The notes under the pieces are model-generated. The model saw nothing but the letters and a program-made list of their open reading frames with translations, was not told where the DNA came from and did no database searches. Of a stretch of DNA of 64,000 bases, positions 18,160 through 27,090 are shown one piece after another; position 1 is the first letter of the stretch, and every line of letters begins with the position of its first letter. Location: the NCBI RefSeq assembly GCF_927798175.1, contig NZ_CAKMMP010000021.1:1-64000 (forward strand), in the 5' to 3' direction. The DNA comes from Paenibacillus sp. JJ-223 (GTDB taxonomy: Bacteria; Bacillota; Bacilli; Paenibacillales; Paenibacillaceae). The position numbers and the translations under genes are program-made.

Positions 18160-18735
18160 TTATTGCAAACCGTAATCACGGGTCAGCCCCAGCAGACCAT
18201 CCTTGTAACCGCTGCCGATCGCGCTGAACTTCCATTCGCCATTGTGGCGATACAATTCGCCGACCACAACGCCTGTCTCGATCGAGAAGTCCTCTCCCAG
18301 GTCAAAACGGATCAACTCTTCGTTGTTCGCTTCGTTTACGATCCGGGCATAAGCACGGGATACTTGACCAAAATTCTGGTTGCGCTCTTGCGCCTCATAG
18401 ATCGTGATCGTGAACGCGATTTTCTCGACGTTCGCCGGAACGTTCGGCAGGTCGATTTTGATTTGCTCATCGTCGCCGTCCCCTTCTCCGGTACGGTTGT
18501 CGCCCGTATGTACAACGGAGCCATTTTCATTTTGCGGGTTGTTGAAGAAGATAAAGTTTTTCTCGCCTTCCACTTTGCCTGCCGCATTCGCGCAGAACAC
18601 GGATACGTCCAGGTCGAAATCTTTACCGCCGTCATACTTGTTGGTGTCCCAACCAAGTCCAACCGTGATTTTGGTCAAGCCAGGGTTGGTTTTCGTCAAA
18701 TCCACTTTTTGACCTTTTGACAAATTGATTGCCAT
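18160..18735 (-). CDS. terD: TerD-family calcium-binding stress protein
   Basis: A 191-aa TerD protein, the most canonical of the set: INLSKGQKVDLTKTNPGL, DFDLDVSVFC, GDNRTGEGDGDDEQIKIDL and GEDFSIETGVVVGELYRHNGEW. The start at 18735 is chosen because GGAGATGAGAATA precedes it; the ATG nine bases upstream overlaps that site. Its acidic loops should bind two calcium ions. It is the second of three single-domain terD genes; the following gap holds a stable hairpin. Confidence 0.93.
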   Translation of the reverse strand: MAINLSKGQKVDLTKTNPGLTKITVGLGWDTNKYDGGKDFDLDVSVFCANAAGKVEGEKNFIFFNNPQNENGSVVHTGDNRTGEGDGDDEQIKIDLPNVPANVEKIAFTITIYEAQERNQNFGQVSRAYARIVNEANNEELIRFDLGEDFSIETGVVVGELYRHNGEWKFSAIGSGYKDGLLGLTRDYGLQ

Positions 18736-18813
18736 TATTCTCATCTCCGCTTCGAATATAATGTTTGAACTTGAATGCTATCAACCTTCTATATCAAAAC
18801 TAAAATCATATGA

Positions 18814-19407
18814 TTACGTATAACGGCGGGCCAACTCATCGATATGTACCGCATGATCACCCTCACCGATTGCGGAAAACTTCCATTCGCCATTATGTCG
18901 ATACAACTCTCCGCAAATGAGAGCCGTCTTGCCGGCATAACTCTCAGAAAGGTTAAATCGAACAAGCTCCTCAGAGCCCCGTGCATCGAGAATACGGATA
19001 TAGGCACGTTCGATCATTCCGAAATCCTGCTTACGGTTGATGCAATCGTAAATGTTGACCACAATGAGAATTTTGTGCACATCGGCAGGAACGGCCGTCA
19101 GGTTGATTTTGATCTGCTCGTCATCTCCCTCGCCTTCGCCGGTAAGGTTGTCCCCACTGTGAACGACGGATCTGCATGCGCTCTGCTTATTATGAAAACA
19201 AACGAGATTGCTCTCCTTCGTTAACCTGCCTTGATCGTCAAGCAAAATGGCCGAGGCGTCACAATCGATGTCCGCCTGTTTCTTTCTTCCGAAAAAACCA
19301 CGGGCCACGACAGGATCCCATCCCAATCCGGCAATGATGTGAGTCAGGCCTGTCTTTCCTTTGGTCAGGTCAATCTTCTGTCCTTTAACCAGACTGATTC
19401 CAGCCAC
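18814..19407 (-). CDS. terD: TerD-family protein, divergent
   Basis: A 197-aa TerD protein (ISLVKGQKIDLTKGKTGL). It differs from its neighbours by the insertion VVARGFFGRKKQADIDCDASAILLD and by cysteines in the calcium-loop region (DCDAS, LVCFHNKQSACRSVVHSGDN). The acidic loop LTGEGEGDDEQIKI is intact. The C-terminus is GELYRHNGEWKFSAIGEGDH. The insertion RGFFGR resembles the RGLFGR of the second domain of the fusion protein, suggesting those two domains share ancestry. Confidence 0.9.
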   Translation of the reverse strand: MAGISLVKGQKIDLTKGKTGLTHIIAGLGWDPVVARGFFGRKKQADIDCDASAILLDDQGRLTKESNLVCFHNKQSACRSVVHSGDNLTGEGEGDDEQIKINLTAVPADVHKILIVVNIYDCINRKQDFGMIERAYIRILDARGSEELVRFNLSESYAGKTALICGELYRHNGEWKFSAIGEGDHAVHIDELARRYT

Positions 19408-19469
19408 TGATACTCACCTCCTTTCAATAATGATTCAAAGCCATCCCGAAGTCTGTCTTTCAGCCTGTA

Positions 19470-19916
19470 TTAAAGGTTGAATTCGCCTGGATTCAGACCA
19501 AGCACCGTGCATATCTCGGCTACAACTTGCCGTTCCTGATCGTCGAAATTCCCGTCTGCTGCACCAATGGCGCTGCACACACCTACAATGACCCGAGCAA
19601 CTTCAGGTTTGGATTTAAACTTGCCGATCGCTTTTAATGCCTCTTGTTTCCCGATCTGCGGTGAAAACTCGAAGTTAGACACGTAGTAATTGAAACGCTC
19701 GATCACGACAGCCATGTCGAATACTTTCAATTCTTGGCTCAAATTGATGTATCCGGCCATCTTGTTCTTCTCCGATGCGTCGATCGTGCCGTCCGCAAAC
19801 GCTACCAATGCGCAGCCAGCAACAACGGCATCCATAAAATCTTTGTTTTTAAACTTTTTGACTTGGTCCTCAAGTCCCTGTTTAGCTGTATTCAACCAGT
19901 TACGAAAAGAGCTCAT
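19470..19916 (-). CDS. terB: TerB-family tellurite resistance protein
   Basis: A 148-aa helical protein. The TerB signature is clear: DAVVAGCALVAFADGTIDASEKNKM (about 33-57) and the repeat-like second half VGVCSAIGAADGNFDDQERQVVAEIC (about 112-137), both with the acidic D-G-x-I/F-D metal-binding pattern. The start at 19916 (MSSFRNWL) follows GGAGGATCAGG; an upstream in-frame ATG at 19943 is less well placed. It is first in the Ter transcript. TerB is thought to bridge TerC at the membrane and TerD in the cytosol. Confidence 0.92.
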   Translation of the reverse strand: MSSFRNWLNTAKQGLEDQVKKFKNKDFMDAVVAGCALVAFADGTIDASEKNKMAGYINLSQELKVFDMAVVIERFNYYVSNFEFSPQIGKQEALKAIGKFKSKPEVARVIVGVCSAIGAADGNFDDQERQVVAEICTVLGLNPGEFNL

Positions 19917-20347
19917 CCTGATCCTCCATCTACCTTTTTTCATATTTACGAAAATTCAAGAGATTAAAACATGCAATTTCTCATCTAAAAAATGATAGAA
20001 ATCAAAGTTAAATTATTCCTCTACTATACTCTTTTTTTTGTCATTTTTCTACATATAAAAGTAAAATATTACTCTCATTACTCTCTGTGTAACGAAAACG
20101 ACATCCTATTTCGACTTTTTTTCCACAATACCCCAATATGTATTTCGCATGATTTCTCCCCATGATTTCATCATAAGAAAAAAGAACTACAATGTACATG
20201 AAACAAAATAACCCGGGCATTGCAGCCCAGGCACATTTGCTTTCTCCCATTTGTACTCTGCTTCTCCGTTCCTCTACGCCTCGCAAGAGAGGTCCTGACA
20301 CCCAGAAGAATTCCATGCGACAGTCAGCCGATCCGGCTGTGCGGAGG
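19917..20347. other. Intergenic leader of the ter operon and trailer of the SBP gene
   Basis: A gap of about 430 bases. The ter promoter must lie here on the minus strand; AT-rich TATAGT at about 20024-20029 could be its -10, but I see no good -35. A minus-strand stem CCTGGGC/GCCCGGG (20212-20231) followed by TTATTTTG is a plausible weak terminator for the solute-binding-protein gene. No credible gene is seen. Confidence 0.4.
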
Positions 20348-22006
20348 TTACTTCGCTTTCTCGAAATCCGCCTGCTGCTGCTGATAAATCTCGTAGAAAT
20401 CGTCCCATACCAGCACGTTGTCCTTCTCCTTGCTCCACCAATCTTTGTACCAAGCCTCGATTTCAGGACCGCCTCCCTGCGCCCACTTCTGCCGGGCTTC
20501 CGTATCGGCCTGTTCCACCGTATATTTGCTGCCGCCGATGATCGAGCGGGTATATATGTCGTTAATCGCCGTCGTTACGTTGGTGAGCTTCACCTGCAGC
20601 TCCTTCGGCAATTGCGGCATATGCTCCGAATGCGTGACTCCCTCGCCGACCGGCAGATCGCTCATGTACACTTCCCGCGCTTCCTTGAAAAGGCGAAGAC
20701 CTTCCTTTTGCGACGGAATATCGTCGCTGAACAGCATCTCGGTATACCCGCATTTGCCTTCTTCCAAGCGGCTGTACAGCATGGAATAATCTCCGGCCCA
20801 GCTGACTTCCTGCTTGTATTTCTCCTGGTCGGAGATGCGCGGGCAGCCTTCTTCGTTGAGCGTATAATGCGTGCCTTCAAAGCCGTTCTTGAAGGTCCTG
20901 CCCGATTCCGTTTTGGTCAGGAAATCGATGTACTGCATAACGGCTTCAGGATTTTTGGCACGGGCATTGACCACGGCGGTCATTTGCACCGGGTTGTTCC
21001 AGACCATCGTATACTGCCCCACCGACGTTGACGGCAGCGCAATGACCTTCAGCTTGGCCTCGGGAACGTTCTGCATCAATGTATCCAGTTCTTTGGCGGC
21101 AAAACCGGTATAATCCGAAGTCATCGCGGCATACATGCCGATTTTTCCGTTCAGGAAATCCTGTTTGGACTTGGCTCCGTCCTTGTCGGTAAGGAAATCT
21201 TTGTCGACCACGCCCGCCTCGTAGAGGGCACGTTTGAAGGCCGTCGCCTCTTTCATGTGGTTCGGCCCAACGACGAGCTCGCCGTTCTCCACGTTCACCC
21301 AGTTGGCATTAAACATGTAGCGGAACAGTCCGGCCGTATCCCCGAATTGCAGGCCGCCGATGCCGTACGTATCCTTCACGCCGTTCCCGTCCGGGTCCTG
21401 TTCCGCAAACGCCTTGGCCACCGCGAGCATCTCCGCTTCGTTCGTCGGCACGTCCAGATTCAGCTTCTCCAGCCAATCCTCGCGGATGAAAAAGCTGGTC
21501 AACGGAAACACCTCGTTCATGCGGCCGACTTCGTACAGCTTGCCGTCGCTTTTGATGCCTGCCTTCCTAAGCTGCGGATATTTCTCCAGCAGCGCTTTGT
21601 ATTCCACGCTCGAATTCGCGATCAGGTCATCCAGCGGCATCAGCTGCTTCTGATTGAACAGCGTGTTGCGGATCGGCGTCCCGAATTCGAAAATGACGTC
21701 CGGCGCGCTGCCGGAAGCAAAGAGCACATTCAGCTTGGACTGCGATTCCCAGCGCGGAACGGCCGTATATTTTACGTTCACGGGACCGTTCTCGTTGATC
21801 CATTTGGACCACATGTTGTCCTCGATCGTACCCATGCCGCTCGGCACCGCCCCGCGGTCATAGATCGTCGACGTAATGCTGCCGCGCGCTCCTTCCCCAT
21901 CCGCCGGTGAGCCTTCCCCGTTTCCGCTGCCGCAGCCTGCCAGCACTCCGCCAATCAAGCCGAGTACAAGCCCCGACTTCAACCATGCCTTGATCGAAAC
22001 CGCCAT
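20348..22006 (-). CDS. Lipoprotein solute-binding protein of a sugar ABC importer
   Basis: A 552-aa extracellular substrate-binding protein of the LplA/YtcQ type. A lipoprotein signal ends in the lipobox LAGC (Cys25), then a G/S-rich tether. Family features are the N-terminal WSKWINENGPVNVKYTAVPRWE region and the aspartate-rich EQDPDGNGVKDTYGIGG typical of large oligosaccharide-binding proteins. It follows the two permease genes in the same direction with no strong promoter in between. No ATPase gene is present, as is usual for importers served by a shared MsmX-type ATPase. Confidence 0.92.
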   Translation of the reverse strand: MAVSIKAWLKSGLVLGLIGGVLAGCGSGNGEGSPADGEGARGSITSTIYDRGAVPSGMGTIEDNMWSKWINENGPVNVKYTAVPRWESQSKLNVLFASGSAPDVIFEFGTPIRNTLFNQKQLMPLDDLIANSSVEYKALLEKYPQLRKAGIKSDGKLYEVGRMNEVFPLTSFFIREDWLEKLNLDVPTNEAEMLAVAKAFAEQDPDGNGVKDTYGIGGLQFGDTAGLFRYMFNANWVNVENGELVVGPNHMKEATAFKRALYEAGVVDKDFLTDKDGAKSKQDFLNGKIGMYAAMTSDYTGFAAKELDTLMQNVPEAKLKVIALPSTSVGQYTMVWNNPVQMTAVVNARAKNPEAVMQYIDFLTKTESGRTFKNGFEGTHYTLNEEGCPRISDQEKYKQEVSWAGDYSMLYSRLEEGKCGYTEMLFSDDIPSQKEGLRLFKEAREVYMSDLPVGEGVTHSEHMPQLPKELQVKLTNVTTAINDIYTRSIIGGSKYTVEQADTEARQKWAQGGGPEIEAWYKDWWSKEKDNVLVWDDFYEIYQQQQADFEKAK

Positions 22007-22082
22007 AGATCAGACCCTCTTTCTTTGTATGATATGAAACGAAACTGCCGGAACAACCGAATGCCACTCCAGCAACATCAAG

Positions 22083-22970
22083 TCAGCCCTTGATGGAGCC
22101 AAGCATGACGCCTTTCACGAAATACTTTTGCAAAAACGGGTATACGGCCAGAATCGGAATCACCATCACGATGACCGCGGCAGCCCGGATGCCTTCCGGC
22201 GTCAGGTTGGAAATCATCGTCGGATCGGTGAAATCCTGCACGTTCAGATTGGACATGATCATGTTCTGGACCAGCACTGTCATGTTGTACTTCGACGTAT
22301 CGTTGATATAGATCATGACGCTCATGAACGAATTCCAATAGCCGACGCCGTAAAAGAGCGCAATCGTCGCCAGCAGCGGCTTGGATAACGGCAGCACGAT
22401 GCGGAACAGCAGTCCCAGCTCGCTGCAGCCGTCGATGCGTGCCGCCTCATCCACTTCGCCGGGCAAATTTTCGAAATACGAGCGCATGATCAGCATATTG
22501 TACGTGCTTACCAATCCCGGCAACCACAGTGCCCCGTAGCTGTTTACGAGCCCCAGGTTCTGCACGACCAGATAGGTGGGAATCAAGCCCCCGTTGAAAA
22601 TCATCGTGAACACCATTGCCATCGTGAAAAAGCGGCGGTGATAAAAATGCCTGCGCGACAGCGGATAAGCCGCCATGATCGTAACGGCCATGCTGAGCCC
22701 CGTGCCGATCAGCGTGATTTCCACGCTGTTCCAGAACGCGTTCAGGATCGGGGTGCCCGTTAGCAGGCTTTGATAGGAAAACCACGTAAAATCGACAGGC
22801 CACAGTCCGACCTGGCCCGACAGCACGGCCCTGGCGTCGCTCAGCGACAACGCTATAATATTGAGCAAGGGCAGGATGCAGCTCAGGGCGACCAGCGACA
22901 ACAGCGCGTAATTGACGATGTAGAATATTTTTTCTCCACGGGTCGTTCTCACGTTCCCCCTCCTCACCAC
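22083..22970 (-). CDS. Carbohydrate ABC transporter permease, LplC/YtcP type
   Basis: A 295-aa permease with six membrane helices and the MalG-like EAA loop YFENLPGEVDEAARIDGCSELGLLFRIVLPLSKPLL (about 165-200), which docks the ATPase. The N-terminus is basic (RTTRGEKIFYIVNY). It overlaps the upstream permease gene by seven bases, so both are made in step. With the LplB-like partner it forms the membrane channel for an oligosaccharide. Confidence 0.93.
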   Translation of the reverse strand: MVRRGNVRTTRGEKIFYIVNYALLSLVALSCILPLLNIIALSLSDARAVLSGQVGLWPVDFTWFSYQSLLTGTPILNAFWNSVEITLIGTGLSMAVTIMAAYPLSRRHFYHRRFFTMAMVFTMIFNGGLIPTYLVVQNLGLVNSYGALWLPGLVSTYNMLIMRSYFENLPGEVDEAARIDGCSELGLLFRIVLPLSKPLLATIALFYGVGYWNSFMSVMIYINDTSKYNMTVLVQNMIMSNLNVQDFTDPTMISNLTPEGIRAAAVIVMVIPILAVYPFLQKYFVKGVMLGSIKG

Positions 22971-23935
22971 AAACCTTCGTTAAATCTTCTGGCAATATAG
23001 TTGGCGCAAAAAATGAGGATGAACGCAACCAGCGACTCGAACAATCCCATAGCCGTGGTCAGGCTGAACTGCGCTCCCTGAAGCCCCGTACGGTAAATGT
23101 ACGTGCTGATGACGTCCGCGACCTCGTTGACGTTGGAGTTCTGGAGCATGTAGACCTGATCGAACCCGACCTCCATGACACGTCCCATCGACAGGATCAG
23201 CAGCAGGATGATCGTGGATCGGATGCCCGGAAGCGTCACATGCCAGATCTGCCGCAATTTGCTTGCCCCGTCCATCTGCGCCGCCTCGTATTGGCTCGGA
23301 TCGATGGTCGTCAGTGCCGCCAAAAAAATAATGGCGTTGAAGCCCATGTCCTTCCAGATGCCCGAGCCGACGAATACGGCGATCCAGGAGCCTTTGTTGT
23401 ACATGAACGGGTACGGTTCCCCCCACCATGCTTCGACCCAGCGGTTGACGATGCCATTCTCCAGCGAGAATACGGTCATAATCATCATCGCGATGATAAC
23501 CCAGGAGAAAAAGTGCGGCATGTACACGATGGTTTGCACCGATCGTTTGAACGCCATGTTCTTGACCTCATTCAGCATGATCGCCAGCACAATTGGAATC
23601 GGAAAACCCACGATGATGCTGAGCAGGCTGAGGAACAGCGTATTGCGGATAATCTCCACCGTGCGCGGGTCGCTGAACAATGTTTCAAAATGCAGGAATC
23701 CTACCCAAGGGCTGTTCCAGAGGCCATCGTAGAAATTGTAGTCCTTGAAGGCGATGACCAGCCCGCCTATCGGGGCATATCGGAAAATCAGGTAAAACAG
23801 GACCACAGGCAAAAACATCAGGATAAGCGGAATGTTCATTTTGAATCGTCTGATTCGCTGCTGCCGAATTCGTTCTCTTACTTCGCTCTGGGGCGTTTGA
23901 AATCCGGGCGGTCCTGCGGTAAGCTGCCCTTTCAT
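22964..23935 (-). CDS. Carbohydrate ABC transporter permease, LplB/YtzP type
   Basis: A 323-aa permease with six helices. The N-terminal cytoplasmic segment is long and basic (IRQQRIRRFKMNIPLILMF), and the EAA loop is DPSQYEAAQMDGASKLRQIWHVTLPGIRSTI. The start at 23935 (MKGQLTAGPP) is set by GAGGAGGAGG six bases before the ATG; a more distal ATG would run into the promoter region. It is first in the importer operon, below a strong cre-like box. Confidence 0.92.
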   Translation of the reverse strand: MKGQLTAGPPGFQTPQSEVRERIRQQRIRRFKMNIPLILMFLPVVLFYLIFRYAPIGGLVIAFKDYNFYDGLWNSPWVGFLHFETLFSDPRTVEIIRNTLFLSLLSIIVGFPIPIVLAIMLNEVKNMAFKRSVQTIVYMPHFFSWVIIAMMIMTVFSLENGIVNRWVEAWWGEPYPFMYNKGSWIAVFVGSGIWKDMGFNAIIFLAALTTIDPSQYEAAQMDGASKLRQIWHVTLPGIRSTIILLLILSMGRVMEVGFDQVYMLQNSNVNEVADVISTYIYRTGLQGAQFSLTTAMGLFESLVAFILIFCANYIARRFNEGLW

Positions 23936-23987
23936 ATGCCTCCTCCTCTCTCGGCTGTTGTGTACATAGCTGTATTGTAGAAAATTA

Positions 23988-24001
23988 TGTAAGCGCAAAC
24001 A
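23988..24001. promoter_or_regulatory. CcpA (cre)-like operator of the sugar importer
   Basis: TGTAAGCGCAAACA matches the cre consensus TGWAANCGNTNWCA at 13 of 14 positions. It lies 53 bp before the first permease start codon, a typical position for carbon catabolite repression of a sugar uptake operon. Confidence 0.65.
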
Positions 24002-24037
24002 TTCGATATTTACCGATCCTTTATCAAATTTCTACGC

Positions 24038-24062
24038 AAAAAAAGCTCCCGCTTGGGGAGCT
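24038..24062 (-). terminator. Terminator after the response regulator gene
   Basis: AGCTCCC (24044-24050) pairs with GGGGAGCT (24055-24062). On the minus strand the stem is followed by TTTTTTT. It isolates the two-component genes from the importer operon. Confidence 0.85.
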
Positions 24063-24066
24063 CTGC

Positions 24067-25137
24067 CTATCCTTCCCGGCCATGCTGCTTGCGATAGGCC
24101 CGCGGAGATAACCCGGTCAACTGTTTGAATACGGTCGTAAAGTAGCTCGAATTATCGAACCCGGTCTGTTCCGCGATGGCCGCCATGCTCTGGCGGGTGT
24201 TCTGAAGCAGCAGCTTGGCCTTCTCGATCCGCAGCTTGCTGACATACTGGCTGAATCCTTCGCCGGTTTCCTTTTTGAACAGGTGGCTGAGATAGTTGGG
24301 AGTCACATGGACGTGGGCGGCGACGGTTTGCAGCGTGCAGCTTCCAGCATAGTGCACGTCGACGTAATTCATGACCCGCGTAACGACATGATCCTGTTGC
24401 TCCCTCAGGAGGCGCTCCAGCAGGTGCAGCCACTCCTCGCTCTTTCGGCGGGACCACGCCGCCACCTCCGGCATGGAGTGCATCCATAGTAATGGATCCG
24501 TTCCTCTGGCAGCGCCATCCGCAGGCTCCCTGAAATTGAAGTGCTGCGTCAGCATGTCTTCCATGACCTGCAGCAGCCTGTGAATTTCGGCTTTGCCATC
24601 CGGCAGCGGCATGCGCGAGGCCTCGTCCAGCCATTCCCCGACACGCGCCTCCAGGGTCTCAAGCTGCCTGCTGAGCAGCAGCCCCGTCAACTCCGTCTTC
24701 CATCGTTCGATCCGTTCCTGTTGATTGAATTGGTTCATGATGTGCAAGTCCGCCTGCTTGCGGCGAAACCTGTCGTACGCTTTGCGCAGCACCCGGCACG
24801 CTTCGTCCAAGGAGAACGGCTTGAGCAGAAACTCAATGGCGCCATAACGAATGGCGCGCTGTGCATACTCGAATTCCCGGTATCCAGTCAAAATGATGAT
24901 CATGACGTCCTGGCCGCGGTCATGAAGACGCTCGGCCAAGTCCAGCCCGTTCATCACCGGCATGTTGATGTCCGTGATGATCAAATCGGGCGAGCAGCGA
25001 TCCACGGCCTGCATAGCCTCCTCCCCGTCCGCAGCCTCGCCAACGACTTCCCAGCCCAGCGGATTGCTGCCTACCATATGAACCAGGCCCTGACGGATCA
25101 AGGCTTCGTCATCGACTACCAGCATACGTCCATTCAC
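24067..25137 (-). CDS. YesN-like AraC-type response regulator
   Basis: A 356-aa regulator. The receiver domain (about 5-120) has VVDDEA, the phospho-acceptor D56 in IITDINMP and K106 in FLLKPFS. A C-terminal AraC-type double helix-turn-helix (about 250-350) contains THVHVTPNYLSHLFKKETGEGFSQYVSKLR and FDNSSYFTTVFKQLTGLSPRAYRKQ. The GTG start at 25137 overlaps the histidine kinase stop (GTGA) and lies 12 bases after AGGAGG. It probably activates the adjacent sugar importer when its kinase senses substrate. Confidence 0.9.
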   Translation of the reverse strand: MNGRMLVVDDEALIRQGLVHMVGSNPLGWEVVGEAADGEEAMQAVDRCSPDLIITDINMPVMNGLDLAERLHDRGQDVMIIILTGYREFEYAQRAIRYGAIEFLLKPFSLDEACRVLRKAYDRFRRKQADLHIMNQFNQQERIERWKTELTGLLLSRQLETLEARVGEWLDEASRMPLPDGKAEIHRLLQVMEDMLTQHFNFREPADGAARGTDPLLWMHSMPEVAAWSRRKSEEWLHLLERLLREQQDHVVTRVMNYVDVHYAGSCTLQTVAAHVHVTPNYLSHLFKKETGEGFSQYVSKLRIEKAKLLLQNTRQSMAAIAEQTGFDNSSYFTTVFKQLTGLSPRAYRKQHGREG

Positions 25138-26963
25138 TGTATCGTCTCGCCTCCTTGTTCGATATGTTCCCCTTCCACCTGATTCGTCAGGTACGGCAGG
25201 CAAAGACGAATCAGCGTTCCCTGCCGCGCGCCGCCGGATTCAATCTGGACCCCGTAAGGCTCCCCGTGGATCAGTTCGATGCGCCGGAGAACGCTGCGCA
25301 TGCCGATATGCTGGCGCTCTTCCCCGGCTTCTTCCATCGGAGCCATAATACGCTCGATCGTCCTTTCATCCATGCCGCAACCATTATCCTCAACTTCGAT
25401 GATAAGCATCTCCGGCTCGCCTGGTTGCGCATCCTTCATCCGAGCATGAATGTGCAAATGGCGGTTGTTCTTTTGGTTTGCAAATGCGTGCACAAAGACA
25501 TTTTCCACAACAGGCTGCAGCAGCAGCCGGATCATCTCGCAGTGATGCAGATTTGGCGGCACGGAAATGACGACCGATAATTCCTCGGGATACCGCGCCT
25601 GCTGAATCTGCACATAATGGTTGATTAACGTCATTTCGTTCTCCAGCGTGGTCATCTTATGGACGGGCTCCAACGTATACTGAAGCATTTCGGACAGCGC
25701 CGTGACCAAGCGGGCGGATTGCTCGTCCCCGAGCATATAAAATTTCCAGAAAAACATGCTCAGCGTGTTATACATGAAATGCGGATTCAACTGGGCCTGA
25801 ATAGCTTTGAGTTCCGCCTGCTTCTCGCTCAACTCGCGCTCATACACCTCATGGATCAACGTATCGATCCGGGAAGCCATCGCGTTGAACCGTTCCCCGA
25901 TGAATCCCAGCTCATCCGACGTCTCGACGGGAACGCGCGTATCGAACCTTCCGTCCCTCACCCGCTTCATCGCATGGACCAGTCTGGCCAAGGGGCGCAA
26001 TAACCTGCGGCTGACGACCGTGATGATGATCCAGGAGCACAGCACGCTGGCCGCCGCCGAAAAGACGGCCACCTGCACGATGATTTTGCCTTTTTGCTGG
26101 ATCTGGGCCAGGGACACTTTGCTCACCAGCGTCAGCTTGGCTTTGTCCGACGTCTGTTTCGTGTACAAATGGGTCGTCCCGTTTTCATCCCGGATCTCCG
26201 TGGCTCCCATGTTCAGCCGGGTAAGCGGCGGGGGATCGGCATCCTGGTTGCGAAACGCGTAGATCATCTCTCCGTTCCCGTCCAGCAAATAAGCCGCCAC
26301 ATCCTCGTTCAGGCGCAGGTCTTTGAGATAGGATTCGAACAAGGACGTGTTGAACAAAATCAGCATTACGCCATAGGTTTCCAGGTCCACCGATTTCATC
26401 AATCGCCCGGCCATAATCCAGTTCGACTTCTCCTCCTGCGCGAAGGCATCCTTATTCAGGCGGTTCCAGACATACTCTCCGCCCGTTCCCTCCAGCTTAT
26501 GAACGAAATCCGCCAAAAAGGCAGGGTCCATCTGTTGAAAGGAGCCGGCAAACGCACCAAGATTGAACATATTTCCCTTCAGGTCGTAAATGCGGATTCC
26601 CATAATTTCCGGCGCATCGAGACGAACCTGATAGAGTTGGTCATCCAACTCGTCCTCCAGCTTCATCTGGTCGTACGAGGAAATGCCTGCCACCTGGTCC
26701 TTTATGGCGTTCTTCACCGAAGGGTTCAGCGTGATGTAATCCGTCACCTTGTACATGTCGTTCACCCTGGAGTCGAGCCTCGCCAGCACCTGTTCTGCCG
26801 TCAATCCGTATTGGCGGCTGACTTCTTCGTTAAACAAGTCGATATGGATGCGATAGGTGATCAGCCCCGTTAATCCCGAGATGACCACCGTAGCCACAGA
26901 TAAAATCAATATCAGCTTCGTCCTGAATTTAAAGCGTTTCCAAAAACGTCCTCGCCAAAGCAT
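25134..26963 (-). CDS. YesM-like sensor histidine kinase
   Basis: A ~609-aa membrane kinase. A first helix (ILILSVATVVISGLTGLI), an extracellular sensor of ~260 residues and a second helix (AVFSAAASVLCSWIIITVV) lead to a HAMP domain (RRLLRPLARLVHAMKRVRDG). The His_kinase domain has the phospho-accepting histidine in LKAIQAQLNPHFMYNTL, and the ATPase has N-box LLLQPVVENVFVHAF and G-box VEDNGCGMD. The ATG at 26963 follows AGGGGGAT; an ATG 30 bases upstream is possible. It is translationally coupled to the regulator. The sensor domain likely monitors a sugar directly or through the SBP. Confidence 0.9.
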   Translation of the reverse strand: MLWRGRFWKRFKFRTKLILILSVATVVISGLTGLITYRIHIDLFNEEVSRQYGLTAEQVLARLDSRVNDMYKVTDYITLNPSVKNAIKDQVAGISSYDQMKLEDELDDQLYQVRLDAPEIMGIRIYDLKGNMFNLGAFAGSFQQMDPAFLADFVHKLEGTGGEYVWNRLNKDAFAQEEKSNWIMAGRLMKSVDLETYGVMLILFNTSLFESYLKDLRLNEDVAAYLLDGNGEMIYAFRNQDADPPPLTRLNMGATEIRDENGTTHLYTKQTSDKAKLTLVSKVSLAQIQQKGKIIVQVAVFSAAASVLCSWIIITVVSRRLLRPLARLVHAMKRVRDGRFDTRVPVETSDELGFIGERFNAMASRIDTLIHEVYERELSEKQAELKAIQAQLNPHFMYNTLSMFFWKFYMLGDEQSARLVTALSEMLQYTLEPVHKMTTLENEMTLINHYVQIQQARYPEELSVVISVPPNLHHCEMIRLLLQPVVENVFVHAFANQKNNRHLHIHARMKDAQPGEPEMLIIEVEDNGCGMDERTIERIMAPMEEAGEERQHIGMRSVLRRIELIHGEPYGVQIESGGARQGTLIRLCLPYLTNQVEGEHIEQGGETIQ

Positions 26964-27037
26964 CAGCACCGATCCCCCTGCTCCGAGCCTCATGGCTTTT
27001 CTTGTAAAAAGATACCATACCCCTTCCCAAAAAAACA

Positions 27038-27070
27038 GAAAAACTCCGACCGTGTCATCTTCGGTCAGAG
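27038..27070 (-). terminator. Terminator after the 306-aa lipoprotein gene
   Basis: CTCCGACCG (27044-27052) pairs with CGGTCAGAG (27062-27070), with one G-U pair. On the minus strand it runs into TTTTTC. Confidence 0.85.
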
Positions 27071-27090
27071 CCGTTTATGTTGGGTATATT

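Noticed and set aside
6306..20231. CCCGGGC/GCCC(A)GG stems at 6.3 and 20.2 kb as a dispersed repeat family
   Set aside because: They are ordinary terminator stems of common composition; surrounding sequence is unrelated.
20041..20316. 91-aa minus-strand frame in the ter leader gap
   Set aside because: No ribosome binding site, no recognisable domain, and it spans a terminator-like hairpin.
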